Numbered from the stretch's first letter, positions 1 to 8,468 are shown. The stretch: 15,825 bases of DNA from Ectocarpus siliculosus (GCA_000310025.1 FN648557.1:1-15825); one strand, 5' to 3'. Program-made: numbers and translations. Notes: generated by a model from the sequence alone, not told the origin.

Positions 1-258
1 GCATGGCACAAGATACATCACACCCCTTTTTGACCGACTTTTCAAGGCTCGATTACTCGCTCCACGACGAGGAGGGTGATGCATAATTGAAAAGGATGCG
101 TTTTCGGTAAGCTCTCTCCGACGAGACGCCTTCAATGCTACAGTACCGTCGGGTTTTTTACGCTGCCACTCTTTCTGTTGTGGAGAAATCGAGCTTGGAG
201 GGCCGTTCTAGAAGGAGGGTGGTATCTTGCGTCATCTAGACGGTAGTACAGGCATTCC
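1..258 (+). mobile_element. MITE-A copy 1 (left end cut by window, degenerate)
   Basis: Degenerate copy of the ~235 bp family, in the orientation defined here as plus (CCACGACGAAGAGG... on the left). The left terminal repeat starts inside the window edge (GCATGGCACAAGAT, then a CACACCCC block and a TTTTCAAGGCTCGATTACTC block). The right end is the complement at ~188-250 (ATCGAGCTTGGAGGGC, GGTATCTTGCGTCAT). More diverged than the other copies. It has no coding capacity. Confidence 0.65.
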
Positions 259-283
259 TAGATAGCACTACCTACCACCGTAT

Positions 284-346
284 GCGATTCGAGATTCGAT
301 CTGAAAATCGGTCCAGGGGATGTGATATCTTACGCAACTTAGGGTT
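284..346 (+). mobile_element. MITE-A solo right end
   Basis: Contains GAAAATCGGTCCAGGGGATG and GATATCTTACGCAAC, the right terminal repeat of the MITE-A family, with no recognisable left half nearby. A truncated relic or a remnant of nested insertion. Confidence 0.6.
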
Positions 347-535
347 ACCCCGCACCCTACATATCCCTCACCGAACCCCCCCGAAAACGCACACCGATTC
401 CACACTTCATTCAATACGTGTGCTTTACAAAAACTTGCGTAGGCCTGGTTTGTTCACGTAGCGACAAACACACACACACACACACCGCTTACCGAGCAAG
501 ATGGCATCTCGGGTCGCGTACGGTATGTAGATACG

Positions 536-767
536 TACCGTAGGTTGCATGAGATATCACACCCCTTGGACCGATTTTCGAAGCTCGATTGCTTACTCGG
601 CAGGAAAAGCAGTGGCGGTGCCGAAAATCGCGGCATCGGAACCGTCTCGTCGAGAGCTTTCCCGAAAACATACCATATCCTTTGATTTCGGCATCCTCTT
701 CGTCTGTGGAGTAATCGAGCTTCGAAAATCGATCCAGAGGTGTGTGATATCTCATGCCAACCTACTA
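536..767 (-). mobile_element. MITE-A copy 2
   Basis: Terminal inverted repeats of about 65 bp: left TACCGTAGGTTGCATGAGAT with a CACACCCCTTGGACCGATTT block, right the complement ending near CCAACCTAC (759-766). The interior reads in minus orientation (CAGGAAAAGCAGTGGCGGTG ... GGCATCCTCTTCGTC). About 232 bp with no meaningful frame, so it would depend on a transposase elsewhere. Confidence 0.8.
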
Positions 768-1017
768 TATTGATAGATTACACTGCTGTACTACAACATC
801 TGTCGTCCGTCCTTTTCAACGGCGACGGCGCTTCCCGAGCAAGAAGGAAGAAATAGGCTACCCGTGCCGTACCGTACCAAACACTCTATCGTCGTTCCGT
901 TCTTCCAACGCTTACCGAGCAATATCGCCGGGCCTGACTCGTGGAAGGTGCACAGGAAGCCGCCTCTCGGATCCGCCTTGTGAGCGTCTTTCCACAGCTC
1001 CAGGCTGTGCCCCAGCA

Positions 1018-1345
1018 CAACGTACAGGATCAGAATCAACACCTGGGAAAACGCCGGGAGGGGGGGGGCGGGGGTACAACCACCACAAACATACAAGATG
1101 AGAATCAACACGTGAAAAATGCGGACAGGGGAGGGGAGGTACAACCAAAAAGTGGTACAAGATAAGAATCAACACCTGAAAAACGCAGACAGGGGGGTGG
1201 GCAACCACAACGCAGAAGATAGGAAATCAACACCGGAAAATGCGGGTGGTACCTCGGGGTCTGCAGGTTGTATGCATGCTCAACAAACACAACGTATGCA
1301 TACAAGATCAGAAACAACACCTGAAAAGCGCGAACAGGTGGCACC
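1018..1345 (+). repeat. Degenerate ~60 bp minisatellite with G-runs
   Basis: At least five units centred on the motif ACAAGATNAGAATCAACACC followed by TGAAAAACGC-GACAGG and a G-rich tail. Unit starts lie near 1022, 1089, 1157, 1212 and 1300; spacing is 55-88 bp. G-tails such as 1057-1074 have quadruplex-forming potential on the plus strand. Confidence 0.75.
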
Positions 1346-1407
1346 CGGGGGCGCGGGGGGAAAGGGGGTGGGGAGGTTGGACAACCACCACGTACATGAT
1401 CGCAATC

Positions 1408-1590
1408 TCACGACGAAGAGGACGCCACAAGCCAATCAAATGAAGCATTTTCGAAAAGCTCGGCGCCAAGACGGCGACGGTTTGAACGCGGGCGTTTTCG
1501 GCATGGTCAGCGCTATTTAATATTGCCAGAGAGTATTCGAGCTTCGAAAATCGGTCCGGCAGGGGATGTGGTATCTCACGAAACCTGTAT
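1408..1590 (+). mobile_element. MITE-A copy 3, left terminal repeat missing
   Basis: Begins inside the element at CACGACGAAGAGGACGCC and continues through the family interior to the right terminal repeat (TCGAGCTTCGAAAATCGGTC, then GTGGTATCTCACGAAACCTG). The left ~65 bp are absent; the sequence joins a minisatellite-derived stretch instead. Confidence 0.7.
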
Positions 1591-1614
1591 TACACATCAA
1601 GCTTCCTGGTGTTG

Positions 1615-1859
1615 TACCGTAGGCTTGCATGACGTAAGATACCACACCCCCTGGACCGATTTTCGAAGCTCGATTTCTCCGAAGGAAAAGCAGTGGCGGT
1701 GCCGAAAACGACGGGGCATCGGAACCGTCTGGTCGAGAGCCTTCTCCGAAAGCATACAGTAGTATCACTTGATTTCGGCATCCTCTTCGTCGTGGAGTAA
1801 TCGTAATATCGAGCTTTGAGAATCGATCCAGGGGTGTGTGATATCTTATCCAGCCTACT
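1615..1859 (-). mobile_element. MITE-A copy 4
   Basis: Near-complete copy of about 245 bp. Left end TACCGTAGGCTTGCATGACG followed by CACACCCCCTGGACCGATTT; right end GATCCAGGGGTGTGTGATAT to CAGCCTAC. Interior in minus orientation. Only 24 bp separate it from copy 3, so the two form a tandem insertion site. Confidence 0.82.
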
Positions 1860-2118
1860 TTGTGCCGGAGCGGGGGCGGGGGGGGGGGGGGACCCCCACC
1901 GCATCCGCGCATGTGTGTGAAATACACGCAAACCTTCTTGAATTCAGGAAGAAAACATTTTCGTTCGAATGGGGTTATATCTCCAAAGGGGACAAAAATC
2001 TTCCCGGGCTTGTATTTTAAGTTTCCCAAAAAAAAAAAAGGGTGTATCCGCGATGGGGACGAGCAGCAATACTGTACCTCGTCATGAAGCCGGTGGGGCG
2101 CGGGGGGGCGCTAAACGA

Positions 2119-2374
2119 GATACCGGTACGGTACGGTAGGTTGCATAAGACATCACGCACCCTGGATCGATTTTCAAAGCTCGATATTACGACTACTCCA
2201 CGACGAAGAGGATGCCGAAATCAAAGGATATGTTTTCGGAAAGATCTCGACGAGACGGTTTCAACTTCGCCATTTTTCGGCACCGTCATTTACTGTTGCT
2301 GCCGAGAAGTCGAGCTTCGAAAATCGGTCCAGGGGGTGTGATATCTTATGCAACCTATGTACGGTACCGGTATC
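2119..2374 (+). mobile_element. MITE-A copy 5
   Basis: Well-preserved copy with the longest terminal repeats: left GATACCGGTACGGTACGGTA then GGTTGCATAAGA; right TCTTATGCAACCTATGTACG then GTACCGGTATC. Interior in plus orientation (CCACGACGAAGAGGATGCCG). The extra ACCGGTAC outside the usual end may be part of the terminal repeat or a palindromic target. Confidence 0.82.
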
Positions 2375-2617
2375 CGGTGAAGTGTGCCCATCCTGTGCTT
2401 GGCGTACCCGTTGTCAGAATGATTCACGGAGCCTCTGGGGCTTGGTATCTGATGATGGTTATCACACGTGTTGCCGCCTATGGAAAAATATTTTGTTTTT
2501 TATGCAGACGTTACTAATCCTGGAATTACATCCCGGGGCAGTCTTTTCGCGAGGGACTTTTAGTTATTCTGCTACAACTCTCGCTGTAGAGCTGATCACA
2601 AATCGTGCGCATCATCT

Positions 2618-3283
2618 ATGCGTTGCCCACATGCAAAGACGCACACACACCAATTTTTTTGTCTGATTTGGTTAGGGTTAGGTATTCAGCAAACGCGTTT
2701 TAAGTCCGTTGCGTGCTGCCATGGCTTGGATTTCTATGATGTTTTCGGAGGTAGACGCATGATCGTTCTGGAGGCCTGCCTCTCTGCTGACTACTGGAGT
2801 TTAGACTTGAATTTGGGCCGACTTTCGCAGGTCAACCGCGGACGCTGTAGTGGAGATCCCTCATCGTGCATATCATGGATTCGTTCTATGGTCTTTTATC
2901 TCTACAATGCATATATGGCCAAGAATCGGCCGAATCTGGGGACCGTAGTGTCTCAGCAAACCTAGGTGGAAAGTTGCCTCATACAAGAACTGAAAAGGTT
3001 GCGCGCAGCAGCTGAAAGCTGATTCAACTCAGATGTGAATCGTGAGGCATTTCTCGCGTCCAAAGCAAAATCAAAGGGTAAAAACAGCTTTCCGGTGGAA
3101 GGTTTGACCTGCTTGAGGTGCCCGTGTGCTTTGGTGGCACGCCGAGGTCTGTGTGAGGAGCACGAGGTGGTGAAAGAACTGGGCTCAGCCATGTCCAATA
3201 TGGGGAGGGGATGGAACAAAATTGACCCCGCTGAAACCAGCGGCGTGATTTTTTGTCCGTACTTTTTTTCAATTTCCTACTAG
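2618..3283 (+). pseudogene. Broken reading frame with a Cys/His knuckle, family unknown
   Basis: One plus-strand frame stays protein-like for about 660 nt but is cut by TAG (2963-2965), TGA (3020-3022) and finally TAG. Between the first two stops it reads VESCLIQELKRLRAAAES, a plausible helix. After the second it gives NREAFLASKAKSKGKNSF followed by LTCLRCPCALVARRGLCEEH, a C-x2-C-x-C-x7-C-x2-H arrangement that would suit zinc binding, then EVVKELGSAMSNMGRGWNKI. The persistence of a sensible frame across two stops suggests a decayed or transposon-derived gene. Alternative: an exon starting at the actcag acceptor (3026-3031). No family recognised. Confidence 0.35.
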
Positions 3284-3541
3284 GCGGCAACACGTGTGTT
3301 ATGGAGTTGCGGAACCCCCTGTGCCTTGGGGCTCTCTGTAGCACCATTGCACGGGCTCCGTGCACGAATGCCAACACACGACCGATGCTCTGTTCATGGA
3401 AGCACGTAGTATATGCACAAAGCAATGTAGCATTGGCACGCGACGTATTGAAGCCAAAATCAAATCATAGACGTGTCCGAGAAACCATTATTAGTCGAAC
3501 GGCAATGATTTGATTCGGCTTCTAATGAGAGATGAAGAGAG

Positions 3542-3784
3542 ATGTACTACAACCAAGACTTCTTCTGCATATGTAGAAGGCGACGTGTTCAAGTTATTGA
3601 GGAGGTTCCTTTGTACTTCCAGATGGCGACTGTAGCACATCAATTGCGAATTCTAATATCTGCACGAAAAGAAGGCGGAGAAACAGCAGAACAAAAAAAA
3701 CAACGGGCTGCTAATACCGCAGCAGCAGCAGAAGCAGCAGCAGCGGAGGCCAGCAGCGACCAAATTGAACGCTACACGTATTGA
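3542..3784 (+). CDS. Small open frame with Ala-rich charged C-terminus, uncertain
   Basis: An ATG-initiated frame of 80 codons. It starts MYYNQDFFCICRRRR, continues VPLYFQMATVAHQLRILISA, and ends in a Glu/Lys/Gln-rich part with Ala runs encoded by a GCA triplet repeat (3717-3748), then SSDQIERYTY and a stop. The charged/Ala-rich end would form a helix. No family is recognised and no clear splice or promoter signals were found. The triplet repeat may itself keep the frame open by chance; the opposite strand is also open here but Cys-rich and less plausible. Confidence 0.2.
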   Translation: MYYNQDFFCICRRRRVQVIEEVPLYFQMATVAHQLRILISARKEGGETAEQKKQRAANTAAAAEAAAAEASSDQIERYTY

Positions 3785-4015
3785 GCGAAAAAAGGCACTG
3801 AGAGTTCCGAGCCTCTTCCTCGCAGCAGCCAGCGAACCGCAGCTATCGCGCTTGCTTGTAGTGGTCGGGGGACGAAGCCTACTACTACGTGCATACGACC
3901 AAAAGTGCGTGTAAGGGCAATGAGCCACTCCCCCAGCTCCAGCTCGCTGCTGTGGGCGCGAGGTGTACTACTGCTGCATTGGCATACGTGGAGTTAATTT
4001 TTTATCATCTCGTTC

Positions 4016-4225
4016 CTAAACTTGAAATCGACCAGCAGCATCCCCGGGGTAGACTGGGAGATCACGCCCCAACAACAGTAGTGGGTGGAGGAGTACGGCG
4101 TGAGGGTCATTCGGATGTGCTGTGGTTTGCGAGAGACAGAATACATTGAACAGCATTGTGTAGGCAGTGTGTTGATTGAACATAGCGTACAGCAGTAGGT
4201 TGAATGGTTCCAAACCATCATACAC
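4016..4225 (-). CDS. Possible terminal exon of the same small membrane protein
   Basis: Minus-strand frame of 69 codons plus TAG, following a ttgccggcag acceptor in phase 0. It therefore joins the phase-0 donor at 4420 across a 194-bp intron, giving a 164-aa protein. It starts VYDGLEPFNLLLYAMFNQHT and contains further hydrophobic stretches (YTMLFNVF, AVLLHPLLLLG). The first half looks protein-like; the last 30 residues less so, and the exon could end earlier. No family recognised. Confidence 0.33.
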   Translation of the reverse strand: MYDGLEPFNLLLYAMFNQHTAYTMLFNVFCLSQTTAHPNDPHAVLLHPLLLLGRDLPVYPGDAAGRFQV

Positions 4226-4419
4226 CTGCCGGCAATACAGCGTACTGCTGCCTACAGGCTACGCCACAGTCAGAGACGCGCAGTAGGGGAAGAGCACAAT
4301 GAACCAAAGGCCCAGCACAGACAGGGTAGGCAGACAGGCTGGCCAAGCGCAGCAGACTCGACGGTAGAGGGGTGGTTGTAGTAGAATCAGACGCGAATAC
4401 GAACACATACAGTACTCAC

Positions 4420-4704
4420 AGCCAGGGGGATTTCAATCCGTTCCTTGAACGACGACCCTTCCTCCGATGCACTAGCGCCGCCGCCGCCGCCGCCGCCGCC
4501 GCTGGCCTCGACCTCTCCGCCATCCGTGCCCGTCGCGTGAGCCGCGAGCTCCCTCGTCACGTCCCACATCGAGGAGACACAAACCACAAAAACAGAGCAC
4601 ACCAGCACAAGGCAGAGAAGAAGTGCCGCGCAACTGCGCGCTGATGCGGTGAGTACACACCTGGTGGATTTGGACGGATTTGTTCCAGATCCCCGCGGAA
4701 TCAT
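4420..4704 (-). CDS. Possible first exon of a small membrane protein with a Gly-rich linker
   Basis: From the ATG at 4704 the minus strand is open for 95 codons to a strong GCT|gtgagt donor. The product has a basic N-terminus, a hydrophobic helix at about residues 27-45 (AALLLCLVLVCSVFVVCVSS), a polar segment, a run of eight glycines encoded by a GCC/GGC triplet repeat, and a charged end SSFKERIEIPLA. This fits a signal anchor or single-pass membrane protein, but no family was recognised. The frame is open upstream to about 4750, so the start may instead be an acceptor at 4660 or 4633. The plus strand also shows acceptor- and donor-like motifs around this block, so orientation is not certain. 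The ATG lies only 26 nt from the stop of the preceding exon candidate; the two may belong to one gene. Confidence 0.33.
4479..4502 (+). repeat. (GCC)n triplet repeat in an exon candidate
   Basis: About eight GCC triplets; read on the minus strand they encode the Gly run of the candidate exon 4420-4704, and on the plus strand an Ala or Pro run. Confidence 0.9.
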
Positions 4705-4729
4705 GATTATGAGTTGTCCCACCCTACCC

Positions 4730-4804
4730 CTACTGTTCAAGAATGATGCCTAGTACTATCTGCGGACCCCTATCATCCACCCTCTCTGCTTGTCCAAAAA
4801 GGCA
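4730..4804 (-). CDS. Possible C-terminal exon of an unidentified membrane protein
   Basis: After a cgcag acceptor the minus strand reads 24 residues, ending RGPQIVLGIILEQ and then TAG, in phase 0. It follows a 77-bp candidate intron (4805-4881) that begins gtagga and carries a strong CT-rich tract. The upstream exon candidate (4882-5001) is also phase 0, so the two join in frame. The hydrophobic 'PQIVLGII' end would fit a membrane protein. I do not recognise the family. The in-frame stop could also mean the true exon ends earlier; splice sites are the only support. Confidence 0.3.
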   Translation of the reverse strand, partial: CLFGQAERVDDRGPQIVLGIILEQ

Positions 4805-4881
4805 CTGCGACATGTTTTCGTAGCTCCGACGCAGACAGAGACAGAGAGCGAGAGAGAGACAGGCAGGCAGAGGTTTCCTAC

Positions 4882-5001
4882 CAGGAGATCTATCTGCGCA
4901 AGAAAGTTCGAGATGATGATGGCCCACTGCCACAGGAGCGGCACGACGAGCCCCACGGGCCAGGCGACAACACAACCCCAGGTACATGAAAAATTCAAAA
5001 T
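4882..5001 (-). CDS. Possible internal exon with transmembrane segment(s)
   Basis: Minus-strand frame of 40 codons between a gagacag acceptor and a CTG|gtagga donor. A different acceptor 4 bp upstream (exon start 5005) would change the incoming phase. The product is strongly hydrophobic, with WPVGLVVPLLWQWAIIISNF long enough for one or two membrane helices, then LAQIDLL. The two other minus frames either carry stops or are basic and low-complexity. The family is not recognised. Upstream exons may include 6531-6588, with a MITE-A copy in the intervening intron, but that link is inference. Confidence 0.35.
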
Positions 5002-5005
5002 CTGT

Positions 5006-5623
5006 CTCAGACTCTTTTCTATGATAGAGATGGTTTCGTCGTGTCATATTAAGAAAAATAAAAAAAGTTCTCGCAGCTCGACGTCGTAAAGTCGTAAAGG
5101 TACAGCAGCAGTAGTACAGCAGTAGTTGGTACGGCGGTGTGCTACGATGTTATCTGATCCCCGCTACCAAGTGGACCTGTGCATGGTGTAGCGATTCTTC
5201 GTCGAGGTGGCGGGAGAGAGCTGCCGAGCTCTGTCAGCTAGCCTGTGCTGATACCATCGACTATAATTACTGCTGTATTGTACAAAAGGGGCGGCGGACT
5301 TTCGCGCCCATGAAGCCGATTGGTCAACAACCATTCAGGATGATGGTGGTGGGAAAGATACCACGAAGGTTGGGGTTGTTGGTGTGCAGTTCCCATGCGC
5401 TATTACGAATGGCCGCAATATAGGTTTAGTGTGAAGGGGTTCGAGTTCGCAAGCGTGCTCAACCACCTGCATGATATGCTCATGAGAGCTCTGCATAGAC
5501 TATGTGCGTACCATGATGATGGCCGCAGTCATTCAAATCGACGATGTACATGGAACGGTTTTTAATGCGAAGGCAACAACAACAACAACAACAACATGTA
5601 TGGCGGCGACACGACGAGTAGGG
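5006..5623. other. Stretch without a supported gene
   Basis: Short frames exist on both strands, and small repeats occur at 5083-5125 (GTCGTAAA twice, ACAGCAG-AGTAGT twice), but none has convincing splice sites or protein character. If the exon candidates at 6531-6588 and 4882-5001 belong together, this is intron. Confidence 0.4.
5575..5596 (+). repeat. (CAA)n microsatellite
   Basis: About seven CAA triplets, directly left of MITE-A copy 6. No coding role seen. Confidence 0.9.
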
Positions 5624-5842
5624 TATACCGTTCGTAGGTTGCATGACGTAATATACCACACCCCCTGGAACAATTTTCAAAGCTCCTCGATTATTCCTCG
5701 ACGAAGAGGATGCCGACATCAAATGATACGTTTTCGGAAAGAGCTGTCTCTCGACAGGATGGGTCCAACGCCACCATTTGCCGCACCTTTGAAAATCGGC
5801 CCAAAAGGGGTGTGATACCTTGCGTCATGCAACCTACGGTAT
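5624..5842 (+). mobile_element. MITE-A copy 6
   Basis: About 219 bp. Left TATACCGTTCGTAGGTTGCA with CACACCCCCTGGAACAATTT; right GAAAATCGGCCCAAAAGGGG to AACCTACGGTAT. Plus orientation interior. Flanking TA on both sides would fit a TA target duplication as in Tc1/mariner-type MITEs (inference). The right half of the interior is shortened relative to other copies. Confidence 0.8.
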
Positions 5843-6530
5843 GTGAGGGTAGAGCTCACTAAACAGGGATTAAATAATATCGAAGGGTTGGTTGTTGATG
5901 TGTTGTTCGCGTGGTGCCGATGCAAACACGAGCAGCACCAAGCTTCGGAGAAGAGAGCGGTTCCTCCGCACGACCGCGTGATTGGCGGTCACTGCTGTGT
6001 GTTTGAAGCGTTCGAGAATCGGACCGAACAGCAGAGCTTCAACATATTCTGCCTGTGCAGCTCACTGAACTCGATCATACCACTACTAAGATAGGGCGGG
6101 GTATTGATCTTCCACAGGGTAGCATACTCAATACCTTGCAGTGTAGTCTATATCTGCGGCGCTGATGTGCGCATGCATGCCCACACACAGCAGCAGCAGC
6201 GTGAATCGGTTGTAGTGAAGCTACGTGCACCACGGACAGGCATGCGAGGGGCGCGATGGAGGCTTGAATGTGCGGCCCCAGTTCGATTCCTTGCACTTCA
6301 CTTGCGGTAGTTTTTTTTTCGGTGATGCCACACACCACAACACCCAAGGTATCAAATCTTTCCACCGTGCGGACGCAATCGCGCACATGGGGTAAGAGGC
6401 GCGCGTGCGGCATATACCTGGCGGCGAGCGTGTCACACGTCACACCGCCGAGGAGCACCAGCAGCAGCGTAGACGTAGGATCGTGACGGACAGATGCGTG
6501 ACAGAGAGATGCGTCAGGCTCACAACTTAC
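5843..6530. other. Stretch without a firmly supported gene; possible intron or exon fragments
   Basis: A plus-strand frame (5843-6094, 83 codons) and a minus-strand frame (6075-6539, 154 codons) overlap the ends. Part of the latter (6350-6438) reads protein-like and follows a cgccgccag acceptor. Neither could be tied to a family. Two AG/GT-bounded short segments occur on the minus strand (for example 6135-6161). Confidence 0.3.
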
Positions 6531-6588
6531 CCGCCACACCCAATCTTCTCAAGCCTGCCGAATTTCCCGCGAAATGAAAGCAACCAGT
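6531..6588 (-). CDS. Exon-like 58-nt segment with strong splice sites
   Basis: On the minus strand a tacgtactgcag acceptor precedes 58 nt that end at GCGG|gtaagt, close to ideal splice signals. One frame reads WLLSFRGKFGRLEKIGCG without a stop. The phase (1 nt short on entry, 2 nt left over) could be continued by a 27-nt segment at 6135-6161 or by a longer frame beginning near 6438 that reads YMPHARLLPHVRDCVRTVER. I could not choose between them. It may belong with the membrane-protein exons at 4016-5005, with the MITE-A copy at 5624-5842 in the intron. Identity unknown. Confidence 0.3.
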
Positions 6589-6599
6589 CTGCAGTACGT

Positions 6600-7678
6600 A
6601 CGTGCAACACACAAAAAAAGCCGTTGGTGAACATGAGATTGACGCGAGAGACCCAGCAGCAGCAACAGTAGCAGGCAGGGCAGACGGCTTTGCGCAGGCA
6701 CAGTCAGAAGCGGGGCGCAAGTACGCAACCCGATCCCGGGCAACCATCCTGATAATGCAGTGACGTTCACGCCCTCCAAGGTTTCTCTCGATGATGGTAT
6801 GCATAGGTGTGCTGTCGAATGGGGAAGGTGTGTATATGTTGTGTGTGTGTTGTGTCATCACTCTGCCGCTTGAACAGTCAGTTGGACCTACTCAACATCA
6901 ATATCAAACCCGCCAGGTACATCTGGCGCATGGCTATTGTTTCGGCCGGTTCTCGATGTACGATGATGGACAATTTGAATGGTCGCGAGTTTCCGAAGGG
7001 CGTAGGCTGACATGATCGGGAATCAGACAGACCAATTTGTCGCCCGATCCAGCCTGCTAGAGGGGTCCAGGGTACATGTCCCCTGACCCCTGGGGGCAAA
7101 CGCCTCTTCCGCGGTGGTTGCCCCCAGCTAGAACCAGGCGTTTACTTATCAACACCTCCCCTGAAGCGAAAATTGATGGAGCTATACCCTTGCCATTGCC
7201 ACCCACTGTGAGTGCTGAACCTGATATGCTGATTATGGAGCTTGTCATGGATGGTATGTGACGCTATTGGTGTTGGAAGCCCCTTGCTAGAGAGTTTGAT
7301 GCCGCTTGACGGTCCTTGCGGGTATCGGCTCCACAGTCATGGCTATGTCTGTACAGGTGAGACGTATCTCACCCGATTGGATATTGAACAACCTTATGCT
7401 TGCTAAGTGGTACACGTACGCGGAACATAGACGTCGCCGCGTGTCCCGCCTCGGCAAGAGGGGCGCCAAATCCGCTTCGCCTCAATCGCTTCCTTAACGC
7501 GTTTTTTTTTCTTCGGCGCCTAAAGACTAACCTAGCTTTAAACAAAACGGGGAGGAAGCACACCTAATTTCGGAGACGCAACGATCAGGCACGCGTCGCG
7601 TTTTGAGGCTTGGCACACCCACACACTTGCTTGGCTGACACCACCTACACACACGGTACCATTGGTGATCTCACACGC
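6600..7678. other. Ambiguous stretch with short frames on both strands
   Basis: On the plus strand, 6878-6916 is bounded by tgaacag and a |gtacat donor and reads QLDLLNINIKPA. Frames near 7136-7250 (TSPEAKIDGAIPLPLPP) and 7306-7497 also look somewhat protein-like. The minus strand is open over much of the same DNA. I could not assemble a consistent gene in either direction. Confidence 0.3.
7090..7127. repeat. Short perfect hairpin, 10-bp arms
   Basis: CTGGGGGCAA (7090-7099) and TTGCCCCCAG (7118-7127) with an 18-base loop. No terminator role is implied in a eukaryotic context; it may be the trace of a small inverted duplication. Confidence 0.7.
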
Positions 7679-8040
7679 GCAGTCAGAGCGCCGTAAAAAT
7701 ACCTCAAGTCGGGGCGCCGCCGTAAACGTAGCAAGACCGATGTGGTCACTGCCGCCGTACAGTCGGGTGGGGCCCGTAAGCGGGGGCAGCCCGATGTTGA
7801 GCAACAACCACTTAGTTGGCTCCAGCAGCAGCTTGCCGAGTACCACCAACTGCTCAGTAATATTCACGCCGTTGTGCGTGACTTTACGGCGTTGCTGGGA
7901 GATTCCCTGCTGGAGCGCCCCCCTCAACGCCTGAAAGTCACGGACAGCAGCGCGAATGTTATTGCCAATTTGGTGGTACTCCGGTCTTGTTACGTTTACG
8001 GCGGCGCCGCGACTCGGTATTTTGACGGTGCTCTGACTGC
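7679..8040. repeat. Imperfect inverted duplication (arms 7679-7740/7981-8040 and 7839-7895/7926-7982)
   Basis: The outer left arm GCAGTCAGAGCGCCGTAAAA... at 7679-7740 matches the reverse complement of 7981-8040 at roughly 87% over 62 bp, with a core of 16 identical bases (GGCGCCGCCGTAAACG). The inner arms begin AGTACCACCAA on both sides and match at about 75% over 56 bp. The right side runs through continuously, but the left carries 98 extra bases (7741-7838) between outer and inner matches. The two arms are thus diverged copies of one ~120 bp segment in head-to-head orientation with one indel. RNA from either strand could form a long hairpin. Confidence 0.85.
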
Positions 8041-8089
8041 CCGACAGGGGTACGTGTCGGCGCGGCATCACTACGAACGGTCATCGTGA
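7701..8089 (+). CDS. Open frame inside an inverted duplication, unknown protein
   Basis: After a TAA at 7698 the plus strand is open for about 128 codons. It is basic at the start (SGRRRKRSKTDVVTAA), then QPDVEQQPLSWLQQQLAEYH followed by QLLSNIHAVVRDFTALLGDS, which has heptad-like hydrophobic spacing and could be a coiled coil. No ATG is well placed, so it would be an exon or a relic. The same DNA is open on the minus strand for 177 codons (7538-8071) because it is an inverted duplication: the minus strand reads EYHQIGNNIRAAVRDFQALR, clearly related to the plus-strand segment. The ancestral coding direction cannot be decided. Confidence 0.3.
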
Positions 8090-8337
8090 ACGCCGCGTTG
8101 CCGGGAGATGCATGGGTGCGATCATCTTCGTGGGCGTCGGCTGCGGCCGCTCCGCGGGCACCAGCGATTGAGGGTGGTGCCCCGTCAACCTTTGGCGTGT
8201 TCTTGTTCTGGCGTGGCGTTTGTTGGAGGTGTTACCAGGCGTGGCCAGGTTATATTACCGAGCGTGCACGCAAACACGTTGGGGTCAACAAGCAGGGGCT
8301 ACTGTACCACTGCAATGATGAGGCGTGTGAACGATAA
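8026..8337 (+). CDS. Cys-rich open frame, possible exon or transposon relic
   Basis: Open from a TGA at 8023 to a TGA at 8335, about 103 codons, in the -1 frame relative to the preceding open frame, with which it overlaps. The first half is Ala-rich and unremarkable. The second half reads STFGVFLFWRGVCWRCYQAW, then ITERARKHVGVNKQGLLYHC and NDEACER. The C-x2-C ... H ... H-C-x4-C spacing could form a zinc-binding fold of the kind seen in transposon proteins. Just after the stop a neighbouring frame continues with MSWWTGVAYFLNGTILGAEP, suggesting a frameshifted relic. No family recognised. Confidence 0.25.
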   Translation, partial: RCSDCPTGVRVGAASLRTVIVNAALPGDAWVRSSSWASAAAAPRAPAIEGGAPSTFGVFLFWRGVCWRCYQAWPGYITERARKHVGVNKQGLLYHCNDEACER

Positions 8338-8468
8338 ACCAATGTCATGGTGGACGGGTGTAGCGTACTTTTTGAACGGCACAATATTGGGCGCTGAGCC
8401 GCACGAAGATCTGAATGCGGCACTGATCTCTGCAGGTCCAACAGTTTTTTTTTGCTTCCACTACTCCG

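Noticed and set aside
469-486. CA dinucleotide run considered as part of a direct-repeat array
   Set aside because: It is a simple microsatellite of about nine units with no spacers. No CRISPR-like repeat/spacer structure occurs anywhere in the window, and none is expected in this type of genome.
1517-2029. 170-codon minus-strand frame, one of the longest in the window
   Set aside because: It runs through MITE-A copies 3 and 4 and a poly-G tract (Pro run). The 'protein' is the terminal repeats read twice, so it is a by-product of the transposon.
6878-6916. 39-nt plus-strand micro-exon between tgaacag and gtacat
   Set aside because: Splice-like borders are present, but no neighbouring exon in compatible phase could be found and the minus strand is equally open, so it is not called as a CDS.
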